This document shows positions 18,931 through 26,517 of a stretch of 64,000 nt of DNA, piece by piece. Location of the stretch: NCBI GenBank assembly GCA_937894065.1, contig CALCST010000025.1:124001-188000 (forward strand). The letters run 5' to 3'. This DNA comes from an uncultured Parabacteroides sp. (lineage in GTDB: Bacteria > Bacteroidota > Bacteroidia > Bacteroidales > Tannerellaceae). Below the pieces are notes generated by a model. The model did not search any database. It was given only the letters and a program-made list of their open reading frames with translations, and was not told the origin of the DNA. The position numbers and the translations under genes were made by a program. Every line of letters starts with the position of its first letter. Position 1 is the first letter of the stretch.

Positions 18931-19650
18931 ATGAGAAATATCCCAGAACTTGAGAAAATAGAAAAGACTTTCGGCTTCAAATATCCTGATTTGTTCAGAC
19001 AATTATGTGCCGACGGTATGCTGTTTGCCGGCGAATATACAGAAGACTGGTTCGAAAACGAATATCCAAAAATCCGAAAGAATCCGCCATTACTCCTGTT
19101 TAACTGCGACTTCGAAATATTATATGCAGAAGATGTTGAAGCAGAAATGAAAAAGATGGCTGACCCAAATGATTACAGAAAAATTCCTTCAGAAATAAAA
19201 CTTGTTCCGTTCGGTCAGAATGGTTCCGGAGATTTGTATTGTTTCTGCCTGAACGAAAAGAAAGGAAAAGACATTCCTGTTGTTCTGGCTCCGCATGATG
19301 AGATTGACGCTACTTATCTGGCAAAGAATCTGGACGATTTCATCTTCATTTCATTGATGGAAGCAGTTGTGAATCCTTATATTCCTGAAGAAAGAGATGA
19401 AAAAACAGAATATGAAGATTTGGTTGCTCAGTTCAATTCCCACAAAAAGTATCTTAACAAGCACCGCCAGGAAATACTTGAAGATATATATAAACGCAAG
19501 CCTTTCACATACAGTTGCCCTGTAAATGACAAGGAAACTATGACATGTAAAGGTCTACTCACTCAGGATGAGTATTACAAGTTAATGAAAGCAGAAATCA
19601 AGTACAATAATTTATATAATACGTTCCAGTATATGGGCGATGAAGAATAA
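18931..19650 (+). CDS. SMI1/KNR4 (SUKH)-like protein
   Basis: This 239-residue soluble protein begins IPELEKIEKTFGFKYPDLFRQL, the classical opening of the SUKH superfamily, with later GQNGSGDLYCFCLN and the strand LAKNLDDFIFISLMEA. SUKH proteins are often immunity factors for polymorphic toxins, though many have other roles. The start is placed at 18931 (MRNIPELEK); an earlier in-frame ATG at 18853 would overlap the AraC gene and add 26 unrelated hydrophobic residues. No toxin gene lies beside it. The C-terminal part, with CPVNDKETMTCKGLLTQDEYYKLM, is an extension I do not recognise. Confidence 0.75.
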   Translation: MRNIPELEKIEKTFGFKYPDLFRQLCADGMLFAGEYTEDWFENEYPKIRKNPPLLLFNCDFEILYAEDVEAEMKKMADPNDYRKIPSEIKLVPFGQNGSGDLYCFCLNEKKGKDIPVVLAPHDEIDATYLAKNLDDFIFISLMEAVVNPYIPEERDEKTEYEDLVAQFNSHKKYLNKHRQEILEDIYKRKPFTYSCPVNDKETMTCKGLLTQDEYYKLMKAEIKYNNLYNTFQYMGDEE

Positions 19651-19674
19651 TCTAGAAAAGGAGATAACATATAT

Positions 19675-20115
19675 ATGAAATTATCAGACGTTTGGTTCAC
19701 TGCTCTTTCCCAAAATGAGGAAGGGCAAATTATAACTATCAGCGGAAGAGATGAACTTGACGAGTTTATCCAAACCGGAAAATATAAGGAACGAGTTGAA
19801 ATAACTTGGAAATACGATGGCGACGAAAAAGGCATGCCTTCGGAATCTGTAGGCGAACTCATGGAATCTGTTGAAGAAACTTTACGTAAAGCAATGGAGA
19901 AAAAAGACAAACTTGCCATCATGACCAGCATTTACACCGGAGGAAATGAAAAAGTATGGGTTTTCTACACCAGAACTGTCCGCGTATTTGGAGAAAGACT
20001 GAACGAAGCCCTTTCCTCATTCGAACTTTTGCCAATTTCCATTTACACGGAAGTAGACAACGATTGGGAAGAATACAAAGACATGTATGAAATGAAAGAA
20101 TGGGCTGTTGACTGA
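19675..20115 (+). CDS. DUF695-like protein
   Basis: This 146-residue acidic cytoplasmic protein reads NEEGQIITISGRDELDEFI and later WVFYTRTVRVFGERLNEAL with an SIYTEVDNDWEEYKDMYEM ending, which resembles the DUF695 family of unknown function. It starts 24 bp after the SUKH-like gene with a purine-rich GAAAAGGAGATAAC upstream, so the two form a short operon. Both are of kinds often found as immunity or accessory proteins. A direct function cannot be stated. A hairpin at 20131-20170 follows. Confidence 0.6.
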   Translation: MKLSDVWFTALSQNEEGQIITISGRDELDEFIQTGKYKERVEITWKYDGDEKGMPSESVGELMESVEETLRKAMEKKDKLAIMTSIYTGGNEKVWVFYTRTVRVFGERLNEALSSFELLPISIYTEVDNDWEEYKDMYEMKEWAVD

Positions 20116-20130
20116 AAAACATCATAGTGC

Positions 20131-20170
20131 CACCGGATATCTATGTGGAAATTCCCCGAGATATCCGGTG
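20131..20170 (+). terminator. Hairpin after the DUF695-like gene
   Basis: CACCGGATATCT (20131-20142) and AGATATCCGGTG (20159-20170) make a perfect 12-bp stem with a 16-nt loop. The following AGCTTTTCC is only a weak T run, so termination may be partial. Confidence 0.5.
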
Positions 20171-20280
20171 AGCTTTTCCACAAGTGAGAACTTTGTCCAC
20201 AATCCAAATTCTACCACTCTTTTACACTCATTATTCATATATCTGCTATCTTTCAATCATTTACTAAAACCTATTATAAT

Positions 20281-20297
20281 TTGGCATAACTCTTGCA
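20281..20297 (+). promoter_or_regulatory. Sigma-54 (-24/-12) promoter
   Basis: TTGGCATAACTCTTGCA has the invariant GG and GC separated by exactly 10 bp and closely matches the sigma-54 consensus (TGGCAC, then TTGC). It faces the small exported protein at 20366, with a leader of about 57 nt. A near-palindrome, ACAAGTGAGAACTTTGT (about 20178-20194), sits about 120 bp upstream of the expected start point and could be an enhancer site. Confidence 0.7.
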
Positions 20298-20365
20298 CTA
20301 TAGTTATCAGAAGCAAGAGCTTCAGAAACAAAAAACACAAAATTGACCTATTAAAATTTTCAAGT

Positions 20366-20686
20366 ATGAAAAAGTTAGCATTTTTATCAGTGATGATGTT
20401 TACAGCAATGGCTTCTGCCAATTTGTTCGCAGTTGAAAACGTAATGCCTACAGATAGTAACATAACTATGACTATCCAACAGGACGATTTTACAAAGATT
20501 GAACTAAAGGATGTTCCGGCAGCTGTGACCGGTGCTGTGACTGAAAAATTCTCAGAATCAGAAATTACAGAAGCTTTTGTTAAGGAAACAGAAGATGGCA
20601 AAATCTATAAAGTAACCGTAAAAACAGTTGATAGTGGTGAAATTGTAATCATTATTAACGAGAACGGTGAATTTGCTGAAGAATAA
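20366..20686 (+). CDS. Small exported PepSY-like protein
   Basis: This 106-residue protein has a signal peptide (MKKLAFLSVMMFTAMASANL) and a mature part of about 85 residues with KIELKDVPAAVTGAVTEKFSESEITEAFVKETEDGKIYKVTV. That helix-strand pattern resembles the PepSY-like (DUF2874 type) periplasmic proteins common in Bacteroidetes. The start is the ATG at 20366; a longer frame runs upstream to 20108 but passes through the sigma-54 promoter. It would act in the envelope, and its sigma-54 control hints at a stress or envelope role. No partner is encoded beside it. Confidence 0.75.
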   Translation: MKKLAFLSVMMFTAMASANLFAVENVMPTDSNITMTIQQDDFTKIELKDVPAAVTGAVTEKFSESEITEAFVKETEDGKIYKVTVKTVDSGEIVIIINENGEFAEE

Positions 20687-20737
20687 ATACAAATTAACCA
20701 TACTCATTCATAACAAGTTTATCCTTATAAGTTAACA

Positions 20738-20782
20738 GCCACCCGTAAAGTCGTGAGACTATAGCGGGTGGCACTTTTTTTA
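20738..20782. terminator. Bidirectional terminator between convergent genes
   Basis: GCCACCCG (20738-20745) pairs with CGGGTGGC (20765-20772), with an inner AGTC-GTGA-GACT hairpin and a T run after it on the plus strand. It separates the small exported protein from the convergent esterase, whose stop overlaps the T run. Confidence 0.85.
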
Positions 20783-21583
20783 TTTCGTAAAATGTTTTTG
20801 GAAAAACAGAATCTGATAATCTATTGAATTGTTCCAATATTTAGAATTATGCTCACCGGGACGAGTGATAAAGTCATGCTCAATTCCTTGCTTCAGGAAT
20901 GCTTCATGCAAGTTTTTGTTCACTTCGAGGAAGAAATCACTCTCACCACAATCCATGATAATCGCAAGTCTGCCTGGTTTCATAGTTGGAACAAGATTTA
21001 TAACCGTATGATTATCCCATATTTCCTTGTTTTCCGACAATTCACCAAGCTGAATGCTCATTTCCCAATTCTTCGGGAACGGACGAATATCCATTCCGCC
21101 ACTGGTTGTTCCTGCTGCTGAAAACACATCTGTATGACGGATGGCATTCCACATAGCTCCATGTCCACCCATACTCAATCCCGTAATTGCACGTCCTTTT
21201 CTGTCAGCAATAGTATTATAGTGCGAGTCCACATATGAAACAAGTTCATTTGAGATGAAAGTTTCATATCTCACGTCCTTATTCTTCGGACTGTCCCAAT
21301 ACCAAGTGTTCTTGCCGTCAGGACAAACAAAGATAATTCCTTTCTCATCCGCAATTTCCGGTAATTCCGGTTTGATTACAATCCATGTTTTGGCATCACC
21401 ACCATATCCATGCAGCAAATACACTACAGGACATTTCTCATCCGCAGCTTTATCCGGAGCAATAATCACTGTCTGTACATCTTTGTTCATCGTATTGCTT
21501 CTCACCATAACTGTATCCACTTTTGCCGCTTCGGAAGCAAAAGCCATAATGGCGAAGAAAGCTGAAAATAAAATTTTACGCAT
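20780..21583 (-). CDS. Exported esterase, alpha/beta-hydrolase (CE1/esterase D-like)
   Basis: This 267-residue hydrolase has a signal peptide ending near ASEAA. VVYLLHGYGGD is the oxyanion loop, GLSMGGHGA holds the nucleophile serine, GESD the acid, and GEHNSKYW the catalytic histidine. The family includes acetyl-xylan, feruloyl and short-chain acyl esterases. The substrate cannot be chosen from sequence. It is followed upstream by a dispersed repeat and the rsmE gene. Confidence 0.85.
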   Translation of the reverse strand: MRKILFSAFFAIMAFASEAAKVDTVMVRSNTMNKDVQTVIIAPDKAADEKCPVVYLLHGYGGDAKTWIVIKPELPEIADEKGIIFVCPDGKNTWYWDSPKNKDVRYETFISNELVSYVDSHYNTIADRKGRAITGLSMGGHGAMWNAIRHTDVFSAAGTTSGGMDIRPFPKNWEMSIQLGELSENKEIWDNHTVINLVPTMKPGRLAIIMDCGESDFFLEVNKNLHEAFLKQGIEHDFITRPGEHNSKYWNNSIDYQILFFQKHFTK

Positions 21584-21664
21584 AGAAATATATTTTTTAG
21601 GAGTTAAGGAGTTAAGAAGTCAAGGAGGATAAAACAACCAATAACTACTTGACTACTTAACTAC

Positions 21665-22360
21665 TCAATTCAACACCTGCAACGTATGACAAGCCACCAG
21701 CGCCGCCGTCTCCGTACGCAATCTACTCTTTCCTAAAGAAATCGGTTCAAAACCATTCTCTATGGCCAGTTTTATTTCCTCCGGACTGAAATCACCTTCA
21801 GGACCAATCAGCACAAGAGCATTTTCGCCCGGCTTATATGTATCTTTAAGAAGAAGTTTCTCTCCTTCTTCACAATGGGCAATAAACTTACGACCGTCAA
21901 AAGGTTGCTGAACGAATTTCTTGAAATCTGTCATTCCGGTCAGCACCGGCAATGTAGCTTTTTGAGATTGCTTCATCGCACTTACCAAAATCTTTTCCAA
22001 TCTAGCAGTCTTCACCTCTTTACGTTCGGAAAATCGGCAGTTCAGACAAGTTATGGCATCAATACCGATTTCCGTAGCTTTTTCGGCAAACCATTCCATG
22101 CGGTCCATATTCTTGGTTGGAGCCACAGCTATATGTAAATAGAAAGGCCATAAAGCTTCCTGTTTGATTGTTTCAATGATTTCGAATTCACAATGCTTTG
22201 GATGAGCATTTGTAATTGTTGCTTTATAGAAAAAGCCTTTTCCGTCCGTCAGAAGTATCTCATCTCCTTCCTTGAGTCGTAGCACTCGGACACAATGACC
22301 GGACTCCTCTTCTGTCAGTTCCTGCTTAATATCAATATCAGGAGTATAAAATATTTGCAT
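21665..22360 (-). CDS. rsmE: 16S rRNA m3U1498 methyltransferase
   Basis: This 231-residue SPOUT-class methyltransferase modifies U1498 in the 16S rRNA decoding region. It has an N-terminal PUA-like part (SGHCVRVLRLKEGDEI), then the knot domain with APTKNMDRMEWFAEKATEIGI, LIGPEGDFSPEEI and LGKSRLRTETAALVACHTLQ at the C-terminus, all standard for RsmE. Length is normal. The upstream gap (22361-22655) contains the phased palindrome array at 22525-22590 but no clear promoter. Confidence 0.93.
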   Translation of the reverse strand: MQIFYTPDIDIKQELTEEESGHCVRVLRLKEGDEILLTDGKGFFYKATITNAHPKHCEFEIIETIKQEALWPFYLHIAVAPTKNMDRMEWFAEKATEIGIDAITCLNCRFSERKEVKTARLEKILVSAMKQSQKATLPVLTGMTDFKKFVQQPFDGRKFIAHCEEGEKLLLKDTYKPGENALVLIGPEGDFSPEEIKLAIENGFEPISLGKSRLRTETAALVACHTLQVLN

Positions 22361-22524
22361 CGTATATCTATAATTTTACTGTTTAAATCATTATTAAATG
22401 AATATGGAATACTGTCACATACTCGGCAATTTGTAAACCTACATGATTACACACAAATAGCAATACAGTCTTATCCCTGTATATCAATCATTTGCATTTT
22501 CACAAGATTTTTACAGCTTGGAAA

Positions 22525-22590
22525 ACTTTTTTCATAGGCATGAAAAAGTTTTTTCACAATATATGAAACTTTTTTTTCATCCGGATGAAA
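22525..22590. repeat. Three-unit 22-bp phased palindrome array (TTTTTTCAT-N4-ATGAAAA type)
   Basis: Units at 22525, 22547 and 22569 each centre on a CA(T/C)-N4-ATG palindrome flanked by T6-8 and A3-4, for example TTTTCATCCGGATGAAA in the third. The step is exactly 22 bp. It lies between the nucleoside carrier and rsmE. The units could also form short RNA hairpins and help end the carrier transcript. Confidence 0.75.
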
Positions 22591-22655
22591 AACTCTTGTC
22601 AACCTGTTTTCCAGCGAAACTTGATTAATATGATAATGTGAAACAATATTTATAC

Positions 22656-23939
22656 CTAAAGAATCATTCCTATAATTGTAGCTGAAAGTATTGCAACCAT
22701 CATTCCTGCAATCATGGATTTCACACCCATCCGGCTGATAAGTCCTTTCTTTTCCGGAGCCAAAACGCCCAGACCACCAAGCAGGATTCCAATAGAAGAA
22801 ATATTTGCAAAACCACAAAGCAGATATGTTGACATTATTACAGACTTTTCATAAACGAATATTCCAGCTTCACGCCATTGCTGCATCTGCATATAAGCTA
22901 CAAATTCATTCAAAATTGTTTTCTGTCCCAACAGTGAACCAACAATCATCATGTCCTCGTAAGGCACACCGATAAGCCACATTAAAGGAGCAGTTATAAC
23001 ACCCAAGATAAACTGGAATGTAAGGCCATTAGCTCTGCCATCTGAGAACTCAACTATCCAGTCATTCAAGCCTGTGTATTTTCCTATAATATCACACATA
23101 ATGAAATTTACAAGAGCAACAAGAGCTATAAACACAAGAAGCATTGCTGCAATGTTCACCATAAGTTTCACACCTGTCTGCGTTCCCGAAGCTATAACAC
23201 TCAAGATATTATCTGAAGAGTTTTGCTCAATAGACTTATTTTCACTGTCGATGACTTTTTCAGTCTGAGGACACATTATTTTGGCTATCGCTATAGAACC
23301 AGGAACAGCCATAACTGAAGCAGAAAGCAAATGTTTGGCAAACAAAAGCTGAGCTGCAGGATCGCCATTTCCCAAAAGGCTGACATACGAGCCCATCACA
23401 GAACCTGCAATTGTTGACATTCCGGCAACCATAACAAGGAAAATCTCAGACTTATTCATCGAAGGCAAATAGTTCTTAATTAAGACTGGTGATTCTGTCA
23501 TACCCAAAAATATATTTCCTGAAACAACAAGCCCTTCTGCCCCAGAAATATTCATAAACTTTCTGAGACACCATGCCATTGCACCAACAATACGCTGTAT
23601 GATTCCCCAATGATAGAACAAGGAAACCAAAGCCGAGAAGAAAACGACAATTGGCAATGAGTGGAGAAGAAAACTGAATCCGTTAGCTTTTGAGGCATAC
23701 GGGCCCAAAAGAAAAGACAAACCGTCACCAGTGAAGTCCATCAACTTAATGAATGCTTTTCCCAAATACTGGAAAAATACCCCGATAAAAGGCACGTGCA
23801 ATATAGCCAGAGCAAAGGCAAACTGAAGGAACAATCCTCCTCCGACTAGTTTCCAGTCGATTCGCTTCCTGTCCGAACTGAACAGATAGGCAATCAAGAC
23901 TACAAAAAATATCCCGACAATTCCTCTTAGTATTTCCAT
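22656..23939 (-). CDS. Concentrative nucleoside transporter (NupC/CNT family)
   Basis: This 427-residue inner-membrane symporter has about ten hydrophobic segments and the family motifs GNIFLGMTESPVLIKNYL, AGMSTIAGSVMGSYV, GQKTILNEFVAY and CGFANISSIGILLGG. CNT proteins take up nucleosides with Na+ or H+. Its start is 4 bp after the stop of the bifunctional-nuclease-like gene, so the two form an operon, which fits a link between nucleic acid turnover and nucleoside uptake. Confidence 0.9.
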   Translation of the reverse strand: MEILRGIVGIFFVVLIAYLFSSDRKRIDWKLVGGGLFLQFAFALAILHVPFIGVFFQYLGKAFIKLMDFTGDGLSFLLGPYASKANGFSFLLHSLPIVVFFSALVSLFYHWGIIQRIVGAMAWCLRKFMNISGAEGLVVSGNIFLGMTESPVLIKNYLPSMNKSEIFLVMVAGMSTIAGSVMGSYVSLLGNGDPAAQLLFAKHLLSASVMAVPGSIAIAKIMCPQTEKVIDSENKSIEQNSSDNILSVIASGTQTGVKLMVNIAAMLLVFIALVALVNFIMCDIIGKYTGLNDWIVEFSDGRANGLTFQFILGVITAPLMWLIGVPYEDMMIVGSLLGQKTILNEFVAYMQMQQWREAGIFVYEKSVIMSTYLLCGFANISSIGILLGGLGVLAPEKKGLISRMGVKSMIAGMMVAILSATIIGMIL

Positions 23940-23943
23940 AATA

Positions 23944-24573
23944 TCATAATTTTCTGCGGTTCAACTCTTCCTGATACATTTTGGCATATTCATAGTTTTC
24001 TGTTTCAACGGCAAGTTCCAGACGCTCCTGTAAGTCCTCAACCGAAAGAACCGAAAGCCACTGTTTAAGCAAAGCCGGATCGTCAATATCCTCCGGCTCA
24101 AGGTCTAGAATATTTTTTGAGTCATCATCAGCCTCTTCTTCATACACATTGTCTTTGACATTTTCCAATTCCACACCACACTCTTCCATTATATTCTCAT
24201 AAATATAAATATCACAGTTTACGCGAAGAGCAATTGCTATAGCATCAGAAGTCCTGGAGTCAATACGCACTTCATCTGTTCCATTCGAGAACAACATTTC
24301 CGAATAAAACACACCGTCAAGAAACTTATATATAAGTACTTCCTTTAGTTCGATAGCAAAAGCATGAGAAAACGAAACAAAAAGGTCATGAGTGAGTGGA
24401 CGAGGAGTCATTATACGCTCAATTGCTATTGCTATGGACTGAGCTTCGGCAGTTCCAACAATTACCGGAATACGGCGGTTTCCGTTTTCTTCTGCAAGAA
24501 CCAGAGCATAGGCACTTGAGTGAATCTGGCTATTGGTGAGTCCTTGCACCCTTAATTTTATCTTTTTTTCCAC
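23944..24573 (-). CDS. Bifunctional nuclease family protein (DUF151) with UVR motif
   Basis: This 209-residue protein has the DUF151 domain at about residues 1-135 (VQGLTNSQIHSSAYALVLAEENGNRRIPVIVGTAEAQSIAIA and RIDSRTSDAIAIALR). An acidic linker (EEEADDDSKN) follows, then a UvrB/UvrC-type motif (LQERLELAVETENYEYAKMYQEELNRR) at the C-terminus. DUF151 proteins have been described as having DNase and RNase activity. It is the first gene of a two-gene operon with the nucleoside carrier. Confidence 0.88.
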   Translation of the reverse strand: MEKKIKLRVQGLTNSQIHSSAYALVLAEENGNRRIPVIVGTAEAQSIAIAIERIMTPRPLTHDLFVSFSHAFAIELKEVLIYKFLDGVFYSEMLFSNGTDEVRIDSRTSDAIAIALRVNCDIYIYENIMEECGVELENVKDNVYEEEADDDSKNILDLEPEDIDDPALLKQWLSVLSVEDLQERLELAVETENYEYAKMYQEELNRRKL

Positions 24574-24781
24574 GAGTTCAAGTTTTTAATAAATTAAAAA
24601 AGAAATTAGCATCTCTGTTATAAAAGTCATATACTAATTTCCTGAACAAATCTAATAAAAATACACTTTCAATGCAGCAAAAAATCTTTTTTTTCAGAAA
24701 AACTGTTTTAAAATGTTGGTATATTAAAATAAATTTTACAAATTTGGGGTTGTAAGTGTAATATTAACCGAATATACTGTC

Positions 24782-25168
24782 ATGGAAGAATCTGAAAGAA
24801 AAGTTCATGTTGAAAATGGCGATAAGGAAATTATATATTCTAAAGCCATAAAAGCTGGTAAGAGGATTTATTACTTGGATGTAAAAAAGAATCTAAAAAA
24901 CGACCTTTTTCTTGCGATAACAGAAAGTAAGAAAATCCAGCCTAAGAGTGGAAGTGGAAACGGTCCTATTTCTTTCGAAAAACATAAAATTTTCTTATAC
25001 AAAGAAGATTTTATAAAATTTATGGATGGGATGGAAGAAGTAATAAACTACATCAGATCCAATAATCCTTACAGACGCCAAGACGAAGAGGATTATTATG
25101 AGCCAGAAGAAAGAGAGATAGAAAACACTTCCAATGATAATCCAATAAAACTGGATATTGATTTTTAA
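24782..25168 (+). CDS. PUR-alpha-like nucleic-acid-binding protein (DUF3276)
   Basis: This 128-residue protein reads IYSKAIKAGKRIYYLDVKKNLKNDLFLAITESKK and HKIFLYKEDFIKFMDGMEEVINYI, the repeat pattern of Bacteroidetes DUF3276/PUR-type proteins that bind single-stranded nucleic acids. The C-terminus is acidic and disordered. It stands alone, ending at the terminator at 25197-25238. Confidence 0.85.
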   Translation: MEESERKVHVENGDKEIIYSKAIKAGKRIYYLDVKKNLKNDLFLAITESKKIQPKSGSGNGPISFEKHKIFLYKEDFIKFMDGMEEVINYIRSNNPYRRQDEEDYYEPEEREIENTSNDNPIKLDIDF

Positions 25169-25196
25169 TAATCTTAAGTAAGAAATTTATTTGCTA

Positions 25197-25238
25197 AAGG
25201 CAATGTGTCATAATCAACTTTGATGCATTGTCTTTTTT
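25197..25238 (+). terminator. Terminator after the PUR-like gene
   Basis: AAGGCAATG (25197-25205) pairs with CATTGTCTT (25226-25234), one G-U included, and runs into TTTTTT. It closes the PUR-like gene before oxyR. Confidence 0.8.
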
Positions 25239-25275
25239 ATTGGCAAACCTGCCAGTAATTCCAATAATGTTTAGC

Positions 25276-25319
25276 TTGCGAAACTTAAGTAAAAACAATA
25301 CCTTTGTTAATCAACAAAG
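25276..25319 (+). promoter_or_regulatory. oxyR promoter with overlapping palindrome
   Basis: A -33 TTG (25276-25278) is 20 bp from a -7 TACCTTTG (25299-25306). The -7 box is part of a palindrome CTTTGTT-AATC-AACAAAG (25302-25319) that spans the expected start point, so a bound protein would block transcription. Self-repression by OxyR is one possible reading. Confidence 0.5.
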
Positions 25320-25331
25320 AATAATAAATCC

Positions 25332-26258
25332 ATGAACATACAACAACTGGAATATATCCTAGCCGTAGAGAATTATAAACATTTTGCCAAGGCTGCCGAG
25401 CATTGCAGAGTGACTCAGCCTACATTGAGCACAATGATTCAGAAATTGGAAGATGAGCTTGAAGTGAAAATATTTGATCGTTCATCACAGCCAATCAAGC
25501 CAACGCCAACCGGAAAAAAAGTTTTGCAGCAGGCAAGAACTGTTTTGCAGCAGGTTTCCAAAATAAAAGATATCGTAAAAGAAGAGGAAGAACAAATCAG
25601 CGGAACATTCCGCCTTGCAGTGTTACCTACTATTGCTCCTTACCTGCTTCCCCGCATAATGCATAAAATACAACAACAATATCCGGAACTGGATCTTCGA
25701 ATTCTTGAAATGCAAACAGCTCCTACTATGGCAGCCATAAAGCAAGGAGAAATCGATGCTGCAATAATTGCAAACCAGCCGGATGATCCGACTCTCGACG
25801 GGACGACTCTATATTTCGAGGAATTTTTCGGATATATTTCAAGAGAAGAGCCAATATTTGAACAGCAAATTATAAAGACAGCTGATATCAACGACGAAAG
25901 GCTATGGCTCCTCGACGAAGGACATTGCTTCCGCGATCAGCTTGTAAGATTCTGCCAGCGTGAAAAAGTAAAAATCAATCAGGCAGCTTACAGACTAGGA
26001 AGCCTCGAAACTTTCATGCGAATGGTTGAAAACGGAAATGGCATGACTTTTATTCCTCAACTTGCAGTGGCACAGCTTAGCGAGAAGCAGAAGGAATTGG
26101 TCAGACCTTTTGCTATTCCAAAGCCTACTCGTGAAATTGTATTCATAAACAGGAAAGACTTTGTACGCTTCAGTATAGCACGTATTTTGGTAGAAAACAT
26201 ACGCAATTCAGTACCAAAAGAAATGCTGTCGTTACAGGCCGGACAAAAGGCAGTGTAA
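25332..26258 (+). CDS. oxyR: Hydrogen peroxide sensor, LysR-type regulator OxyR
   Basis: This 308-residue regulator has an N-terminal winged helix (MNIQQLEYILAVENYKHFAKAAEHCRVTQPTLSTMIQKLE) and a LysR substrate-binding domain. The redox pair is visible as GHCFRDQLVRFC, with cysteines at 199 and 208, the same numbers as in E. coli OxyR, forming the disulfide that activates peroxide defence genes. GNGMTFIPQLA is also typical. No peroxide-scavenging gene is adjacent. Confidence 0.95.
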   Translation: MNIQQLEYILAVENYKHFAKAAEHCRVTQPTLSTMIQKLEDELEVKIFDRSSQPIKPTPTGKKVLQQARTVLQQVSKIKDIVKEEEEQISGTFRLAVLPTIAPYLLPRIMHKIQQQYPELDLRILEMQTAPTMAAIKQGEIDAAIIANQPDDPTLDGTTLYFEEFFGYISREEPIFEQQIIKTADINDERLWLLDEGHCFRDQLVRFCQREKVKINQAAYRLGSLETFMRMVENGNGMTFIPQLAVAQLSEKQKELVRPFAIPKPTREIVFINRKDFVRFSIARILVENIRNSVPKEMLSLQAGQKAV

Positions 26259-26286
26259 CTTTTTCCTATCTTTTTTCGTAAAAATA

Positions 26287-26316
26287 TTTGGTTTTAAAAA
26301 AATATCGTTACATTTG
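26287..26316 (+). promoter_or_regulatory. Promoter of the aromatic amino acid operon
   Basis: A -33 TTTG (26287-26290) and a -7 TACATTTG (26309-26316) are 18 bp apart. Transcription should start near 26323, about 20 nt before the leader peptide start codon. Confidence 0.75.
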
Positions 26317-26343
26317 CAACGGAATAAAAAACAATTAGACAAA

Positions 26344-26421
26344 ATGAATCGATTTAGCTTTACATATTACTTTTATTACTTTTACTTTTTTAGCAAGGTA
26401 AAGGCAGGAGTTTGTATGTAA
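26344..26421 (+). CDS. Phe/Tyr-rich leader peptide of the attenuator
   Basis: An ATG at 26344 opens a 25-codon frame ending in TAA at 26421. Codons 4-16 encode FSFTYYFYYFYFF: seven Phe and five Tyr among thirteen residues. This is the classical design for sensing charged tRNA-Phe and tRNA-Tyr. The frame ends in KVKAGVCM, whose DNA includes the antiterminator strand. It precedes pheA by 96 bp. It is too short for ordinary gene callers. Confidence 0.92.
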   Translation: MNRFSFTYYFYYFYFFSKVKAGVCM

Positions 26422-26500
26422 AGAATTGATACTTGATGTTGAATGTATAATCAATTATAAATATAAAGTCCTGCCAGTTTTGGTGGGACTTTTTTTTATT
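26403..26500 (+). promoter_or_regulatory. Transcription attenuator: antiterminator and terminator stems
   Basis: The terminator is AAAGTCCTGCCA (26465-26476), loop GTTT, TGGTGGGACTTT (26481-26492), then a T run. GGCAGGA (26403-26409), inside the last codons of the leader peptide, is exactly complementary to TCCTGCC (26469-26475), the 5' arm of the terminator. If a ribosome stalls at the Phe/Tyr codons (26353-26391), GGCAGGA is free to pair and the terminator cannot form. If it reaches the stop codon, it covers GGCAGGA and the terminator forms. Confidence 0.9.
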
Positions 26501-26517
26501 TTAAAACTATAAAATCA

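Noticed and set aside
22426..22439. Sigma-54-like element upstream of rsmE (GG-N10-GC on the minus strand)
   Set aside because: Only the GG and TTGC match; the -24 box reads AGGTTTAC, too poor to support, and a housekeeping gene is an unlikely target.
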